Shown here: positions 33,405-44,561 of the stretch, piece after piece
Numbering within the stretch: the stretch's first letter is position 1
Layout: the number at the start of each line of letters is the position of its first letter
Assembly (NCBI GenBank): GCA_947044405.1
Contig: CAMRHE010000035.1
Span: 8,591,501 to 8,655,500 of the forward strand
DNA length: 64,000 bases
From: Leptodactylus fallax
Lineage: Eukaryota; Chordata; Amphibia; Anura; Leptodactylidae
Direction of reading: 5' to 3'
Made by a program: the position numbers and the translations under genes
The notes under the pieces: generated by a model
The model's database searches: none
Told to the model about the DNA's origin: nothing
The model's input: the letters and a program-made list of their open reading frames with translations, nothing else

Positions 33405-33785
33405 GTAAGCGGCCGTGTACGAGGAGACACATGGTAGTGGCCGCAGAGCTCCACATCTCTTGTGTCCACGGTATCCATAGGCAGCTGCTACACTTCACTT
33501 GTGATGGAAATCAGCTGTTCTGCACTTGTTGGGCTTGTACCTGTAAACCAAGAGCGGAGTCAGGCCTTGCATCATAGTTCAACCGATGTATCAGGTACTT
33601 GCTCAAGTAGTAACCCCATAATAAAAGGGAGCCGCCATGTGTCAGTCCTTATCTGTAGAGTGCAGGCCCCATTTACTGCTATTCCTTACTTTCACCACCT
33701 CCCACTAGTCCACCTCATTACATCAATTACTAGGTGCTGCTAGACCGATTCTGCCACAGTTGGAATTATTATTCTAGCCCCCACC

Positions 33786-33870
33786 AGTGGTGTAACTGAA
33801 GTCTTGTGGGCCCTGGTGCAAACTTTACTAAGTGCCCCCTCCCTACAGTGTATTCTTGATAGCAATTGTT
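33786..33870 (+). mobile_element. hAT-end fragment
   Basis: It begins CAGTGGTGTAACTGAAGTC and continues through GGGCCCTGGTGCAAACTTT and CCCTCCCTACAG. This is the same left end as the complete element at 57311-58187. The remainder of the element is missing here. Confidence 0.6.
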
Positions 33871-34028
33871 ATGGATACTGCAGCAGTATCACAGATTCTT
33901 GAAAAAGAATACAACTACGGTACCCACAACTACGGTTATCAATAATATGATGAGTAAGCAACGTGTGGCATGTAAACAATACTGGCAGCTGCATGCTCTG
34001 AGAAACAGCTGATCTGCAGGGGTCTTAA

Positions 34029-35468
34029 TAATAATAAATAATAATAGTCCTTTAATAGTCCCACAATGGGGAAATTCAGTGTGTTACAGCAGCAAAGATA
34101 AGCAAATACAAATACAACATGTACAGGAATGTTCCAAGGTGAGAGGCATTACTTTGATAGCCGACAGACAGATAGGAAGGGGGGGGGGATTTAACAGGCA
34201 GAGAAATATTTCAGTTCTCTGTATGTAATGATCTCCGCTTAGGTCGGTGTTGGTTGTACAGCCTAACCGCGGTGGGGAGGAAAGACTTCCGATAGCGCTC
34301 CTTCTCACACCTAGGGTGGAGCAGTCGGTCACTGACAGTACTGCTCAGCGCAATCACAGTCTCATGCATGGGATGGGAGTTATTCTCCCGCATGGAGCTC
34401 ACCACGGACAGTATCCTTCTGTCACCCACCACCTGCACTGGGTCCAGTGGGCTCCCCAGGACAGAGCTGGCCTTTCTAATCAGCTTGTCAAGTTTATTTC
34501 TGTCCCTGGTTGATATACTGCTCCCCCAGCAGGCCACTCCAAAGAAGATGGCTGATGCCACTACCGAGTTGAAGAAAGTTCTAAGAAGTGCCCCCCGGAT
34601 TCCAAAGGCTCTCAGCTTCCTAAGCAGGTAGAGCCTGCTGTGGCCCTTCCTGTACAGGGCCTCCATATGATCTGCCCAGTCCAGCTTATTATTAAGGAGC
34701 AAACCCAGGTACTTATAGGTGTTCACAATCTCGATGCCCGTCCCCAGGATGTCCACTGGTTTAGGAGGGCTTCTGCCTTTGCGGAAGTCCACCACCATCT
34801 CCTTGGTCTTCCCCGCGTTAATCTTCAGGTGGTTCCGGTGGCACCAGTCCACAAAATCCTGGTTCAGTTCTCTGTACTCCCTGTCATCATCATCTGTGAT
34901 GAGGCCTACTATTGCAGAGTCGTCAGAATACTTCTGTAGGTAGCAGCTGGATGAGTTGCACCTAAAATCTGCAGTGTATAGTGTGAAGAGGAAAGGGGCG
35001 AGAACCGTACCCTGAGGTGCCCCTGTATTACAGATCACGGTACCTGACACACAGTCTTGGGCTCTCACGTATTGAGGTTGATTTGTGAGGTAGTCTAGGA
35101 TCCAGTTGGAGAGGTGGTGGTCCACTCCAGCAAGGCCCAGCTTGTCCCTCAATAACCTGGGCTGTATGGTGTTAAAAGCACTGGAGAAGTCAAAGAACAT
35201 TATTCTCACTGTGTTCCCTGGTTTCTCCAGGTGAGACAGAGCCCTGTGCAGTAGATGGATGATGGCATCATCTACCCCAATGCCCGGCCGATAAGCAAAC
35301 TGGAGGGGGTCCATAGCGGGGCTCACTAGAGGGCGAAGATGTGTGAGAACCAATCTCTCTAAGATCTTCATCAGGTGGGATGTCAGTGCTACAGGTCTGT
35401 AGTCGTTGAGGTACATAGGGTGGGGTTTCTTTGGAACTGGTACCACACAAGAAGATTTCCATAATTCA
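34029..35468 (-). mobile_element. 5'-truncated CR1/L2/Rex1-group LINE, copy 2
   Basis: The minus-strand element ends with an ATTATTATTTATTATTATTA-like tail (about 34029-34048). Its 5' end is truncated at 35468 inside the reverse transcriptase. Perfect 9-bp direct repeats GGGTCTTAA at 34020-34028 and 35469-35477 are the target duplication. It lies antisense in UFL1 intron 1. The shorter copy at 5198-6021 is the same family. Confidence 0.93.
34211..35466 (-). CDS. LINE reverse transcriptase, C-terminal part (open but truncated)
   Basis: About 418 codons stay open from the truncation point to TGA. The frame begins WKSSCVVPVPKK. Recognisable reverse transcriptase motifs follow in order: DYRPVALTSHLMKILERLV, LQFAYRPGIGVDDAI, FFDFSSAFNTIQP, GAPQGTVLAPFLFTLYTADF and YSDDSAIVG (the catalytic YxDD box), then the thumb-side KTKEMVVDFRKGR and KYLGLLLNNKLDW. 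The endonuclease and ORF1 are gone, and there is no promoter or start of its own, so it is not expected to be expressed. Its openness points to a recent insertion rather than to selection. Confidence 0.9.
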
Positions 35469-35477
35469 GGGTCTTAA

Positions 35478-36289
35478 CAGTCTAAGAGATCAGTGAGGAC
35501 CCAACATCTAGGACCCCTGCTGATCAGCTGTTTAAAGGGACCATGGTTCTTTTGTGAGCACAGTATTCCCTTCACTATTTACTTATTTACATACATTATC
35601 TGTTTTATAATGACCATGCAATGTAAATGCAACCTGTAATAATATTGCATGCTATAAAACAGATGGCATGCAATGTAAGTAGTGAAGAGGGCCCACACAG
35701 TTTATTTCTAACTAGATCGGTGTCTGCAGACACCGATCTACTTACAATGCTTCCTGGTGCTTAACTGTCTTGTAAACCGCAAGCCAATACAGGCCTGCGG
35801 TTTACAAGACGGCGAGACTACAGACGGATGTCTGCTTCTCAGCACGGGCGGTGCGATGACATCACAACATCGCGCCGCCCGCGCTCAGACACAGACATCC
35901 TGTGCGTGGACAGGGAGGAAGCGGCGGCTCCATTCATCAGCATCGCAGATGAGTATGACTTTTTTTTTGTGGGTATATTAATAATATAAGGGGTGGATAG
36001 GAGGGGGAAATATAACTATAAGGGAGGATTCATTAGGGGGCATTATGACAATTGGGCGTCATTTATATAAGCGTTATTACGGGGTATTATGAATACAAGG
36101 GGGAGGTTATTTATATAAGGGGCCATTAGGGGGGCATCATTTATATTAGGAGGCATTATGAACATAAGGGGGTGGTCACTGATATAAGGTGAAGTGAGGT
36201 GAGGTGAAGTATTTATGTCAGGGGGAATCGGGCATAATATGAGGGTCAATTAATTTAATGAAAGTGGCACTTGGGCTTTATTAGGACTA
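35478..36289. repeat. Intronic repeats with short perfect palindromes
   Basis: Perfect hairpins occur at 35713-35741 (AGATCGGTGTCTGCAGACAC core) and at about 35771-35810 (TCTTGTAAACCGCA/TGCGGTTTACAAGA). Bases 35990-36230 are a degenerate tandem array of units like AAGGGGGCATTATGAATATA, about 40-48 bases each. No exon. Confidence 0.5.
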
Positions 36290-36862
36290 AGGCCCCACGT
36301 ACCGGGCTGCAGCAAAAAATGCGCTGCAGGAAAAACCATGGTGGTAACATTGTGGTTTTTCCTGCAGCGCTTTTCACAGTAGGTCTGCAGAGGTTTCCTC
36401 TGTGGACTTTCTGTTTTCAATACAGCTATATGGAAACCTCCAGTGTTTCTGTAGGTATAATTGACATGCTGCAATTTCCAAAACTGCAACGGTTTTGGAA
36501 ATCGCAGTGCGTCTGCTGCACATATTTTTCAGCTATGTGTGGATGGGATTTGCTAGAATGCCACGGTTTTTTTCTGTGGATTTCCACCACATGGGGCCCC
36601 CATTCCATCCCGAATTTGCAGTAAAATATGCGCAGCGGAAACGCTGCGATTTCCAAAACAGTCGCAGTTTTGGAAATCGCAGCATGTCGATTATACCTAC
36701 GGAAACGTCAGCGGTTTCCCTATAGATATAATTGAAGCAGAAAGTCCGCAGAGGAAACCTATGTGAACTTTCTGTGCAAAATGCTGCAGGAAAAACCGCG
36801 ATGCGTTGCCGCTGCGGTTTTTCCCGCAGCTGTTTTTTGCTACGGGATGCTACATGGCGCTT
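36290..36862. repeat. Foldback repeat cluster (GCAGCG/CGCTGC arms)
   Basis: Several nested inverted repeats: GCGCTGCAGGAAAAACCA pairs with TGGTTTTTCCTGCAGCGC (36310-36372), and GCAGCGGAAACGCTGC and GGAAACCTCCAGTG-type arms follow. The cluster reads like two or three copies of one foldback MITE placed side by side. Related sequence occurs at 2420-2640 and 10147-10352. Confidence 0.55.
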
Positions 36863-37180
36863 TAGGCTGTGTTCACACGGCAGAAAATTTTCTACCCCCG
36901 GAGTTTTCGGCGCGGTCAACCACGACAGGATTCCGATGCCGTGCATCAGCATTCCGTCGTGGCTAACCGCTCCTGATTAAGCCCAGATGAATGGGCCTAA
37001 TCAGGAGCGCGGCTCGAGCCGCTGGCGAAATCCGCGGGAAGATAGGTCATGTTGCTTTTTTTTTCCACTAACGGAAAAAAAAACGCTACTGACTCCCATT
37101 GAAATGAATGGGAGGAGTTTTTTCAGGCGGATTCCGCGTCAAAATCTGCTGCCAAAGAACTGTGTGAACACAGCCTAAGC
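36863..37180. mobile_element. MITE with AGGCTGTGTTCACAC ends
   Basis: It starts AGGCTGTGTTCACACGGC and ends AACTGTGTGAACACAGCCT, a 15-base perfect inverted repeat, with CCGCGGGAAG and GGATTCCGCG inside. It belongs to the GTTCACAC group of short elements. Confidence 0.7.
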
Positions 37181-37199
37181 CTTAAGAAGTTTTCCAGCT

Positions 37200-37880
37200 C
37201 ATTTTTATTGATGGTCTATCCTCAGAATAAAACATCAATAAGAGATAAGTGACTCCCCACTGATCAGCTGTATGAAGGGGCTATGGCGCCTGTTTATATC
37301 ACACGCTGTCTTTTTATAGTGACCGTGTGATGTTATTCCAGCCTTGTCACATAGACATGTATAGGACGAGGCTGTAGTTACATTACATGGCCGCTATGAA
37401 AAGAATGACACTATGTAAACAGAGAAGGTATCATGGCGCTTACACAGGTACCACGGTTCATTCAAACAGCTGATCCTGGTGGTTCCGGGTATTGGAACCC
37501 CAATAATTTTTTTTCCCTTGTTTTTTTTTTTCCCTTTTCAATTAGGAAACACCTGGGGCATTATTAATAAGGGGAACTATTTAAAGGGGGTGCATAGGGA
37601 AGTTATTAATTTAAAGATGCACTTGGGGGTATTATTCATTATGGGGGGGGTTATATTATATATTTTATAATTGGGGTAGCAGCAGGATGGGTGTGCAGGT
37701 GAGGACAATGTGGGTCAGGTGTCTGGAAAAGTGAGGAGCCAAAGATGTCTGTGTTGCAAACTTTACAGAGACTGGAAGAAGTGGTCATGGCCGTCCAGAT
37801 GAAAGAGATGGGAAATGTGAACGATTAGTCAGAGACGTCACCGGTAAGTCACTAAATGTCACTGCCCTGTATTTGCCTAA
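37200..37880 (+). repeat. Dispersed repeat, plus-strand copy
   Basis: It is the partner of the inverted copy at 30075-30710. Phrases GGCATTATTAATAAGGGG, GATGCACTTGGGGGTATTAT, TGGGGTAGCAGCAGGATGGG and CCAAAGATGTCTGTGTTGCA are shared in order. A GTAAGT-like site follows at 37851. Confidence 0.65.
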
Positions 37881-39597
37881 ATTGTCTGCAGAGCCCTGTG
37901 TAGAGCCGCTATATACCACTATACAGTCATTGTATACTGATAGTATCGGTATATGAGCATGTCCAAGTTGGGGGGCCCACACTTGGACATGTTCGCCCCC
38001 CCCCCCCCCCCCCGTGCTGAACCCCTAGCTACGCCTCTGCACACAGTATAAAGTGCTCAGCGTGGTGGCCCCCCACAGTATAATATGCTCCCAAGAGCCT
38101 CCTCCCCCAGTATAATCTGCTCTGGAAGCCTCATTTTGGTGCCATTGTACTCTGCACGTGGGAGGTAAGTAAAAATAACAAACACTTAAACACCTCGTCT
38201 CATCTCTCCTGGGTATCCTTGCTGTGTCTGGCTGTCTCCAGTGTCCTCTTCGGACCTCTCCAGCCTGCAAATAACATCATGTGCCACAGGGTCACCACTG
38301 GGGCCTGTGATTGGGCCTCAATGGTCACGTGGAGTGTGCCGGTGTCATGATGTCATGACCACTGAGGCCCAATCGCAGTCCTCAACTTTGTCCTCCAGGG
38401 TGCATAGGCTGGAAGAGCCCTGAAGAGAATATTAGGGACTGTTGAAAGCCCAGGAGAGGTGAGTATAAGTGTTTTTGCTTACCTCCCTTAGGCAGGCTTC
38501 TATATGAGAGGGTCCCGGCAGCATGTACGTACATTACTTAATGCTGGGCCCTCTTCCATTAACGGCTCTGTCCACAGGCAGCAGAGATCTCGCCGACTGC
38601 TATCATGGTGCTTCAGGGCCCCCTGCGACTCCGATCATTGCATCACTGGCCCCCACCATTCCCAAGTAATCAGCGCTCTTCGTTTTGGGGCCTGATATGC
38701 AATTTAGATTCTGTAGTGTGAGGAGGGCGGTGTTTGGCAGAAGCAGTCAAGTGTGTGATTCTGACACTGGCTGCCTCTTGATTGGAGCTCTGAATCATGC
38801 CCTCCTGTCTGACACTGCCCTTCTGACGTTACAGAACTTAGATAGCACATTGTGCACCAAAACTAAGGTGGTGGTGAAAGGTCCTCTTTAAGTGGGGAGT
38901 TGAGTGGACAGCTCCTGGAAGGTTGGGGCTGTGGGGCCTTTTCTCCTGTTGTCACAAGTTGGGGGGGGGGGGGCAATTCTGTTTACATGATGATAAATGT
39001 CAAGAATGTGCAAGTTGGGTTGTGCATTTACTGAAATTCCGCATGTGCAAAGAATTGTAAAATCAATCCCTGTTAGCCCTGCCCTTGAATGTGTTATGTT
39101 CCAATCCAGCTTTCTCCTCCCGCTGCAAACTATGATCAGTGATGTGTCATTCACGAGCAAGCCGCCTATTTGAACTGAACAACGGGTGTCGTCTCATGGA
39201 TATGCCTTCGGCATGAGAACACCAGGTATTACGGCACTGGGCATTAAATATATTCTCAGTGCGATGTAATAGTACAGTACAGTGCAGTGCAGTTCTCCTT
39301 GAAAATAACACTACATATAAGCTGCCACCACAGTACATTTGTATATATTTTCCAAAGCATTTATATGCATGGCTGAAGAGTCAGAGCCATGGGCAGTTTT
39401 CAGTGGAGTTGGGGGAAAAAAACTCCAGCTTCCTGTCTGACCTCAGCTGTCAGCTGTTTATGAAGGAGTTGGCACAAGAAACTATATGTAGAATTCAACG
39501 GGCAATATAAATATAAGTTGTGTGAACGTTGTAGTTGGACTAAATCAAACCCTTGTCCAAAGTCCATCATGGCCAGAAAATTGGCAGAAAACGGACT
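37881..39597. other. UFL1 intron 1, repeat relics
   Basis: Bases 38012-38040 (GAACCCCTAGCTACGCCTCTG) look like an inverted hAT-type end. A weak AGTATAAT minisatellite follows to 38120. The segment at 38880-38895 (GGTCCTCTTTAAG) looks like the end of a TTAA foldback element. Poly-C and poly-G runs lie at 37996-38013 and 38960-38972. No exon is seen. Confidence 0.4.
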
Positions 39598-40168
39598 TTA
39601 AAGAGGACCTTTCAGGCACATGCGGTTTTACATACCGCTAGAAAGCCGAGAGCACGCGCTGAATTCAGCGCACTGCTGGCTTTCCCGGTATGTGCCCCGG
39701 GGCTGGAGATATCGGCGGTGTAAGTTTCACGGTTTACTGTCAGAAAGGCGTTCCTGACAGTCTAGCTGCTCTGTGAGGAACGCCCTCCCTGACTTGTACT
39801 GGGGGGGGGGCGTTCCTCACAGCTGAGCGTCATCACTGAGCTGTAAGGAACACCCCCTCTGACAGTACTCGGCTATGGATGAGGACAGAGAGAGGCAGCG
39901 TTCCTTACAGCCCAGCGATGACACTCAGCTGTGAGGCCCCCCCAGTACAAGTCTATGAATGAGAACTGTCGGGAGGGTGTTCCTCACAGCGCAGCTAGAC
40001 TGTCAGGAACGCCTTTCTGACAGTAAACCGTTAAACTTACACCGCCAATATCTCCAGCCCCCGAACACATACCGGAAAAGCCGGCAGTGCGCTGAATTCA
40101 GCGTGCTGTCGGCTTTCTAGCGGTATGTAAAACCGCAGGTGCCTGAGGACATGAAAGGTCCTCTTTAA
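39598..40168. mobile_element. Long palindromic TTAA element
   Basis: It opens TTAAAGAGGACCTTTCAGGC and closes ATGAAAGGTCCTCTTTAA. Pairing continues inward for most of its length: CGGTTTTACATACCGCTAGA with TCTAGCGGTATGTAAAACCG, the GCGCTGAATTCAGCGC core, CTGTCAGAAAGGCGTTCCTG with CAGGAACGCCTTTCTGACAG, and TCCTCACAGC arms. The two arms are about 250 bases each. The TTAA borders and TTAAAG ends fit the T2/piggyBac-like group. Confidence 0.8.
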
Positions 40169-41401
40169 TGCAAAATTCTTTCTCTTATCGTTAATATTCT
40201 TACTTTGTTTATCCACAGTATCTTTAGTAACTACCCAGAAGAGAACATGGCATTGTCACCCACCAATGTTGCTCCATTCTCCAAAGGATTTAGCTGTCTA
40301 TTGACAGCCGTACATATCACACATGTCTACATTCACAGGCGAATGTGTCAAAGAAATGCCACAATCACAGAAATGCACCAACCAATATTTGTATACATAT
40401 TAAATGTGGGCTTACGTGAGAACATTCTTTTCCACCCCTATACAAACTGTAACCCTAATCGGGATTCTAAATCTCTAATTACTCTAAATAATCTTTAATT
40501 AATGTGATATGTTTGAGATTGCCTTTTTATGGGTGCTTTATTGATCACATATTATGGATGCAACCTCTAAAATTCCTGTGGTCCATCATTGCTAAAGATA
40601 GAGTGCCATAACTCTTGATTTTATGACCTGCTAGAGGTCGGGGTGTTACCTCTGCATCTGCAATTATATCCATATATATTATCAGTGGGCAGCGTTGTCT
40701 TTTCTGAACATTGGAACTTTTTCCTGCTATTAGAGATGAATGTTGAATACATTTCTAACACTGGTCCGTGTTATTCCTACCCCAGGGGTCAGTTACAGTT
40801 TATATAGAATGAGAAGGATCTAGCCCTCATCTTTTGAGTAATTTCTTCTGTTACTTTCAGCACAATCACACTCTATTCATTGGCTGACACAGACACGGGC
40901 TGTTCACCTGACAGTAGAGAGGACAGTTATGCTGAAATTAGCAGAAATTATTTCTTGGGAATGGTAAAAGCTAGTGAAAAAAATTCCCATTGTTCCAAAA
41001 TCAGTGGATCAGCACCTACTGAAGGATGCAAAGAGTTGGTGCTGGTGGATCTGGTGACTGGTTCTCATTAACTGCAAATATTTCAAGACCTATAGTGGCT
41101 AGCAACATGATACAGGATTCATTTTACAGATGATAATATGAGAATTTTACCTGCTACTGAATCTGTATTATAAGCAGATTAATTCATTCTCAGGAATTGA
41201 GATTTATGAGACGTGAGTGATGTTAGTGATGCTAACCCTTATAGATCCTGTGATATTGGCATTAGTAGCAAATACTTATTATAAATACTTGCTCCTTCAT
41301 ATGATAAGCATCTGTGGGAGGAAAGGATTAATATAGAGAATCAACATCATTCTAGAAAGCTATGCACATACAGACAAGCATTTTTCCCTTTTTTATTTTA
41401 G
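40169..41401. other. UFL1 intron 1, 3' part
   Basis: Unique-looking AT-rich sequence without recognised repeats or exons, ending in the TTTTTTATTTTAG acceptor of exon 2. Confidence 0.6.
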
Positions 41402-41547
41402 GTTATCTGAGCGCAATTGCATTGAGATTGTTTCTAAGCTTATTGCAGAGAAGCAGTTGGATGTAGTTCACACCCTTGATGGGAAAGAATACATTACACC
41501 TTCTCAAATTTCTAAGGAGATCAAAGATGAGCTTCAAGTTCGAGGTG
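41402..41547 (+). CDS. UFL1: UFL1 exon 2
   Basis: 146 nt after a TTTTTTATTTTAG acceptor, ending at a GTGAGT donor. It completes the split Arg codon and reads [40 protein letters not shown] and KDELQVRG, closely matching the vertebrate protein ([20 protein letters not shown]). This is part of the N-terminal winged-helix region that contacts DDRGK1. It leaves one base of the next Gly codon (phase 1). Confidence 0.97.
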
Positions 41548-41814
41548 GTGAGTACATAAGATTTTTTCATAAGAATATATACAGTTGTGCTAAAAAGTTT
41601 ACATATCCTGGCAGAATTTTTGTTTTTTTTTGGCCTTTTTTTCAAAGAATATGAATAACACAAAAACTTTCTCCACTCATGGTTAGTGGTTGGTTGAAGC
41701 CATTTATTGTCAAACTTCTGTGTGTTCTCTTTTTAAATCATAATGACAACCAAAAACATCAAAATGACCCTGTTCAAAAGTTCACATACCCTGGTAATTT
41801 TGGCCTGATAACCT

Positions 41815-42688
41815 GCCCAGAAACCAAACCACGGTCAGGTAGACCAACCAAAATTTCAGCCACAACTGCCTGGAAAATTGTTTGGGATGCAAAGAAAAAC
41901 CCACACATAGCATCAGCTTAAATACACAGGACTCACTGAAAACTATTGGTGTCGCTGTTTCAAGATGCACAATAAGGAGGCACTTGAAGAAAAATGGGCT
42001 GCATGGTTGAGTTGCCAGGAGAAAGCCATGACTGCGCAAATGCCACAAAGAATCTCGCCTTGAATATGCCAAACACCACAAAGACAAGCCTCAAAACTTC
42101 TGGAACAAGGTAATTTGGAGTGATGAGACAAAAATCGAACTTTTTGGCCACATCCATAAACGTTACATTTGGAGAGGTGTCAACAAGGCCTATGATGAAA
42201 GGAAAACCATTCCTACTGTAAAGCACGGAGGTGGATCACTGATGATGTGGGGATGTGTGAGCTTCAAAGACCCAGGAAACTTGGTCAAAGTTGAAGGAAA
42301 GATGAATGCAGCACGTTATCAGCAAATACTGGAGGCAAATTTGCACTCATCAGCCAGGAAGCTGCACATGGGACGTACTTGGACGTTCCAACATGACAAC
42401 GATCCAAAACACAAGGCCAAGTCGACCTGTCATTGGCTACAGCAGAAGAAAGTGAAGGTTCCGGAGTGGCCATCTCAGTCTCCTGAGCTCAATATCATTG
42501 AGCCACTCTGGGGAGATCTCAAGTGCGCAATACATGCAAGACAGCCCAGGAATTTACAGGAACTGGAGACTTTTTGCCAAGAAGAATGGGCAGTTTTACC
42601 ATCTGAGAAAATAAAGAGCCTTATCCACAACTACCACAAAAGACTTCAATCTGTCATTGATGTTAGAGGGGGCAATAAACGGTATTAA
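41815..42688 (+). pseudogene. Tc1 transposase, family F (decayed)
   Basis: The first DNA-binding region is missing; sequence starts at the ETKPRSGRPTKIS linker. Several stops and frameshifts lie between 41920 and 42240. The core is recognisable: a GSDETKIELFGH-like first-Asp site near 42119, TVKHGGGS, then an open stretch from 42242 with [24 protein letters not shown] and a C-terminal YHKRLQSVIDVRGGNKRY. Confidence 0.88.
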
Positions 42689-42749
42689 GAACTGGGGTAT
42701 ATGAACTTTTGAACAGGGTCATTTTGATGTTTTTGGTTGTCATTATGAT

Positions 42750-44326
42750 TTAACCCTTAGTAGACGCAGACATTTTTCATTTTTGTGTTTTCGTTTTTTA
42801 CTCCTTACATTCCAATAGTCTTAACTTTCTCATTTTTCTGTTTACGTAGTCATATGAGGGCTTGATTTTTGCGTGACAAGTTGTACTTCAAAGTGGTACC
42901 ATTTATTTTGTACAATGTACTGGGAAGCAGGAAGAAAATTCAGAATGAGGTGGAATTGAGAAAAAAAAAGCAGTACCGCCTATTTTTACGGCTTCCACTC
43001 TGCGGTAAAAGTGCTGTGTTAGCTTTATTCTGCAGGTCAGTACAATCACAGTGATACCAAATTTATATAGTTTTTCATGTTTTAATAATAAAATTTTAAT
43101 TTTTTTTTTTGCGGGACGATATGTACCGTATATACTGGCGTATAAGACGACTTTTTAACCCCTTAAAATAATGGCTACAGTGGGGGGTCGTCTTATACGC
43201 CGGATATACGGGGGCCGCACTGTGTGAGGTGTTTTTTTCCCCGTCAGCGCGTAGAGAGCCGCTTCCTGGGACCGCCGCGCATGCGCGGCAATCCGCCTCT
43301 CACAGTCATTAGAAGAGGCTTAGTACGCGCTGACGGGGCGGCGCGCTGTATGCTAATGCAGCCGCCCCGTCACAGCGGTCGGCGTCACAGGCGGCACTTA
43401 CAGAAGCATGTCGGATCTTCATTAATATCACAGCATGGATGCGAGGGGAAAGCTGGCGGTGCAGTAACGCCAGATTCCCCTCGCATCCATGCTGTGATAT
43501 TAATGAAGAGCTTAGCTTTACCGTACATGTTTGAAACAACCTTATGTTTATAAGTGACAGTTTTGCTGCTATATACAGTACCTGCATGTCATATGCATTT
43601 GAATTAAAATTAACATGTTGAAATCAAAGCAGACTTTTTTTCATTTGGGAGAGGGGTAGTCTTATACAGTGAGTATATACCAAATTCTATATTTTTAGGG
43701 CATAAGTTGGGGGTCGTCTTATACGCCCAGTCGTCTTATACGCCGGCATATACGGTAGTTTTTATTGATACCATGTTGGCTAATGTATGATGTTTTGATC
43801 ACTTTTTTTATTCCATTTTATTAGGGATGTAATTTGGCGAAAAAACACCAAATCAGCCATGTTGATTTTTTTTTTTTCCTGCTACGGCGCTTACCGTATG
43901 GGACAAATGTTTTTATATTTTAATAGTTCAGGCATTTTTGGACTTGGGGATACCTAATGTGTTTATGTTTACTTTTATTTATTTATATGTGATCTAGGGA
44001 AAGGGGGGTGATCTAAACTTTTAGGGTTTTTTTTTTTATGTTTTTAAAAAACTTTTTTTCTTTTATTTGTAACTTTTTTTTTTTTTTTTTTTTTTTTATT
44101 ATATAGCCTCCCTAGTGGGCTTGAACATGTGATCTTTAGATCACCTGTGCCATAGACTGTAATACTACTGTATTGCAGTCTATGGAAGATTTGGTATGTA
44201 ACTATTGAAGCCTGCTGCAAGCAGGCTTCAGTAGTTACAATACAATGGCAGGCCTGGGAGGCGGCCGCCATGTTTAGTCATGTGCACCAGGATGTAACTG
44301 TACGTCCTGGTGCGCCTAAGGGTTAA
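42750..44326. mobile_element. Repeat family R, copy c (TTAA element), complete
   Basis: It opens TTAACCCTTAGTAGACGCAG and closes CCTGGTGCGCCTAAGGGTTAA. The first ten bases are inverted at the right end. It is about 1.58 kb with a palindromic MITE inside (43126-43755), so R itself is roughly 0.95 kb here. The flanks CATTATGATTTAA and TTAAAAAGAGAA rejoin exactly to the sequence of the other Tc1 terminal repeat, proving insertion into TTAA with duplication of those four bases. Confidence 0.88.
43126..43755. mobile_element. Palindromic MITE inside R copy c
   Basis: The ends CCGTATATACTGGCGTATAA and TTATACGCCGGCATATACGG are inverted and bordered by TA. Each end is itself a foldback (GTCGTCTTATACGCCGG repeats at 43187 and 43707-43746). 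The centre is a perfect 34-bp stem: CTTCATTAATATCACAGCAT at 43419 pairs with ATGCTGTGATATTAATGAAG ending 43507, around a 30-base loop. Removal restores a sequence like R copy b (GGGAC... TAGTTTTTATTGATACCATG). The superfamily is uncertain; the TA border is compatible with Tc1/mariner. Confidence 0.75.
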
Positions 44327-44532
44327 AAAGAGAAAACACAGAAGTTTGACAGTAAATGACTTCAACCAACCACTAACCATAAGTGGAGAAAAAGTTGTTT
44401 TGTGTTATTAATATTCTCTCAAAAAAGGCCAAAAAACAAAAAAATCTGCCGGGGTATGTAAACTTTTTAGCCCAACTGTATTGTCCAATAAGACCAAATA
44501 ATGAAATTGCTTTGTTTTTTTTTTCTATTTAG

Positions 44533-44561
44533 GGAGAGTGAACATAGTTGAACTTCAACAG
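44533..44561 (+). CDS. UFL1: UFL1 exon 3 (29 nt)
   Basis: A very short exon, GGAGAGTGAACATAGTTGAA and nine more bases, between a TTTTTTTCTATTTAG acceptor and a GTAAGT donor. It completes Gly and reads RVNIVELQQ, matching RVNIVDLQQ of the vertebrate protein, and brings the frame back to phase 0 (252 nt in total, 84 codons). It lies only 55 bases after the end of the Tc1 in intron 2. Confidence 0.95.

Larger units (their letters stand above)
41582..44478 (+). mobile_element. Tc1 family F, split by a TTAA element
   Basis: The ends CAGTTGTGCTAAAAAGTTTA and TAAACTTTTTAGCCCAACTG are bordered by TA. The terminal repeats are about 190 bp long. The right repeat is interrupted at its TTAA by R copy c (42750-44326). 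The left repeat still shows the uninterrupted site at about 41726-41757. Confidence 0.95.
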
